64,000 bases of DNA from Thermohalobaculum sp039026375 (GTDB lineage Bacteria > Pseudomonadota > Alphaproteobacteria > Rhodobacterales > Rhodobacteraceae), in the NCBI GenBank assembly GCA_039026375.1, contig JBCCML010000013.1:1-64000 (forward strand). The letters run 5' to 3'. Below, piece after piece: positions 63,668 to 64,000 of the stretch. Within the stretch, counting starts at the first letter, position 1, and every line of letters starts with the position of its first letter. Under the pieces are notes generated by a model. The model did not search any database, was not told the DNA's origin, and was given only the letters and a program-made list of their open reading frames with translations. The position numbers and the translations under genes are program-made.

Positions 63668-64000
63668 ATGCTGAGCGCGCTCTCGATCCGCGACATCGTC
63701 CTGATCGAGGCGCTGGAGGTCGAATTCGGCCACGGGCTGAACGTGTTGACCGGCGAAACGGGGGCCGGCAAATCCATCCTGCTGGACGCTTTGGGCTTTG
63801 CGCTGGGCCGACGGGTCAGCCGCGATCTGGTGCGCGCGGGCACCGGTAAGGGCAGCGTCACCGCGGTCTTCGAATTGGCACCAGATCATCCGGTCTGGGC
63901 TGTGCTGGAGGAGGCCGGTCTGGACGCCGATGGCGGCGAGCTGATCCTGCGCCGGACGGCTGCCGAGGACGGCCCCTCGCGGGCGTTCATCAATGACCAG
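63668..64000 (+). CDS. recN: DNA repair protein RecN (N-terminal part)
   Basis: The first 111 codons of RecN, an SMC-like ATPase in double-strand break repair. The opening LSALSIRDIVLIEALEVEFG is followed by Walker A GETGAGKSILLDALGFALG and the RecN-typical RAFINDQ at the edge. The frame is open to base 64000; the coiled coil and C-terminal ATPase half lie outside the window. Confidence 0.95.
   Translation, partial: MLSALSIRDIVLIEALEVEFGHGLNVLTGETGAGKSILLDALGFALGRRVSRDLVRAGTGKGSVTAVFELAPDHPVWAVLEEAGLDADGGELILRRTAAEDGPSRAFINDQ

Overview
The window looks like chromosomal DNA of an alphaproteobacterium, most likely Rhodobacterales (Roseobacter/Rhodobacter group). The evidence is a smo/mtl polyol operon in the same gene order as Rhodobacter sphaeroides, a glpDSTPQ-U-V glycerol ABC operon of the rhizobial/rhodobacterial type, and a complete alphaproteobacterial dcw (division and cell wall) cluster running on into lpxC, bamD and recN. 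I see no integrase, intact insertion sequence, rRNA or CRISPR array. There is one tRNA.

Layout, left to right. Bases 1-186 are the 3' end of an unidentified gene. Bases 502-9001 (minus strand) are a polyol operon: LacI-type regulator, periplasmic binding protein smoE, permeases smoF and smoG, ATPase smoK, sorbitol dehydrogenase smoS, mannitol dehydrogenase mtlK and fructokinase mtlZ. It imports hexitols and delivers fructose-6-phosphate. A near-perfect palindrome just upstream of smoE is the probable operator. Bases 9053-10035 hold no recognisable gene. A lone M20 peptidase (10036-11430) follows, then a chemoreceptor with a STAS protein (11688-14039, minus) and tRNA-Thr(GGT) at 14290-14364. 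Base composition rises noticeably to the right of the tRNA.

Bases 14535-15308 encode an SDR oxidoreductase. Bases 15629-27171 (minus) form a catabolic block: polyamine-type ABC importer (potA/B/C and a binding protein), copper amine oxidase, hydantoinase/oxoprolinase subunits A and B, and an amidase. Bases 27281-36138 are the glycerol regulon: glpR divergent from glpD-S-T-P-Q-small ORF-U-V. The two ATPases GlpS and GlpT carry complementary motif defects and should form a one-site ABC heterodimer.

Bases 36205-41183 (minus) are accessory: a cupin, a patatin-like phospholipase translationally coupled to a SLOG-like/four-TM protein (a candidate uncharacterised membrane-targeting defence or signalling module), and a class III CoA transferase resembling 2-methylfumaryl-CoA isomerase. 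Bases 41333-63651 are the dcw cluster: MraZ boxes, mraZ, rsmH, ftsL, ftsI, murE, murF, mraY, murD, ftsW, murG, murC, three small membrane proteins, murB, ddl, ftsQ, ftsA, ftsZ, lpxC and bamD. recN runs off the right end.

The main non-coding discovery is a composite intergenic repeat present twice (15353-15598 and 52904-53088). Each copy has a 16-bp head, six or seven 11-bp tandem units ending in GAAAGTCGAC, an inverted repeat rich in GGGCCCG-like sequence, and a CCCTCCCC-N5-GGGGAGGG hairpin. One copy splits murG from murC and is flanked by a 10-bp direct repeat.
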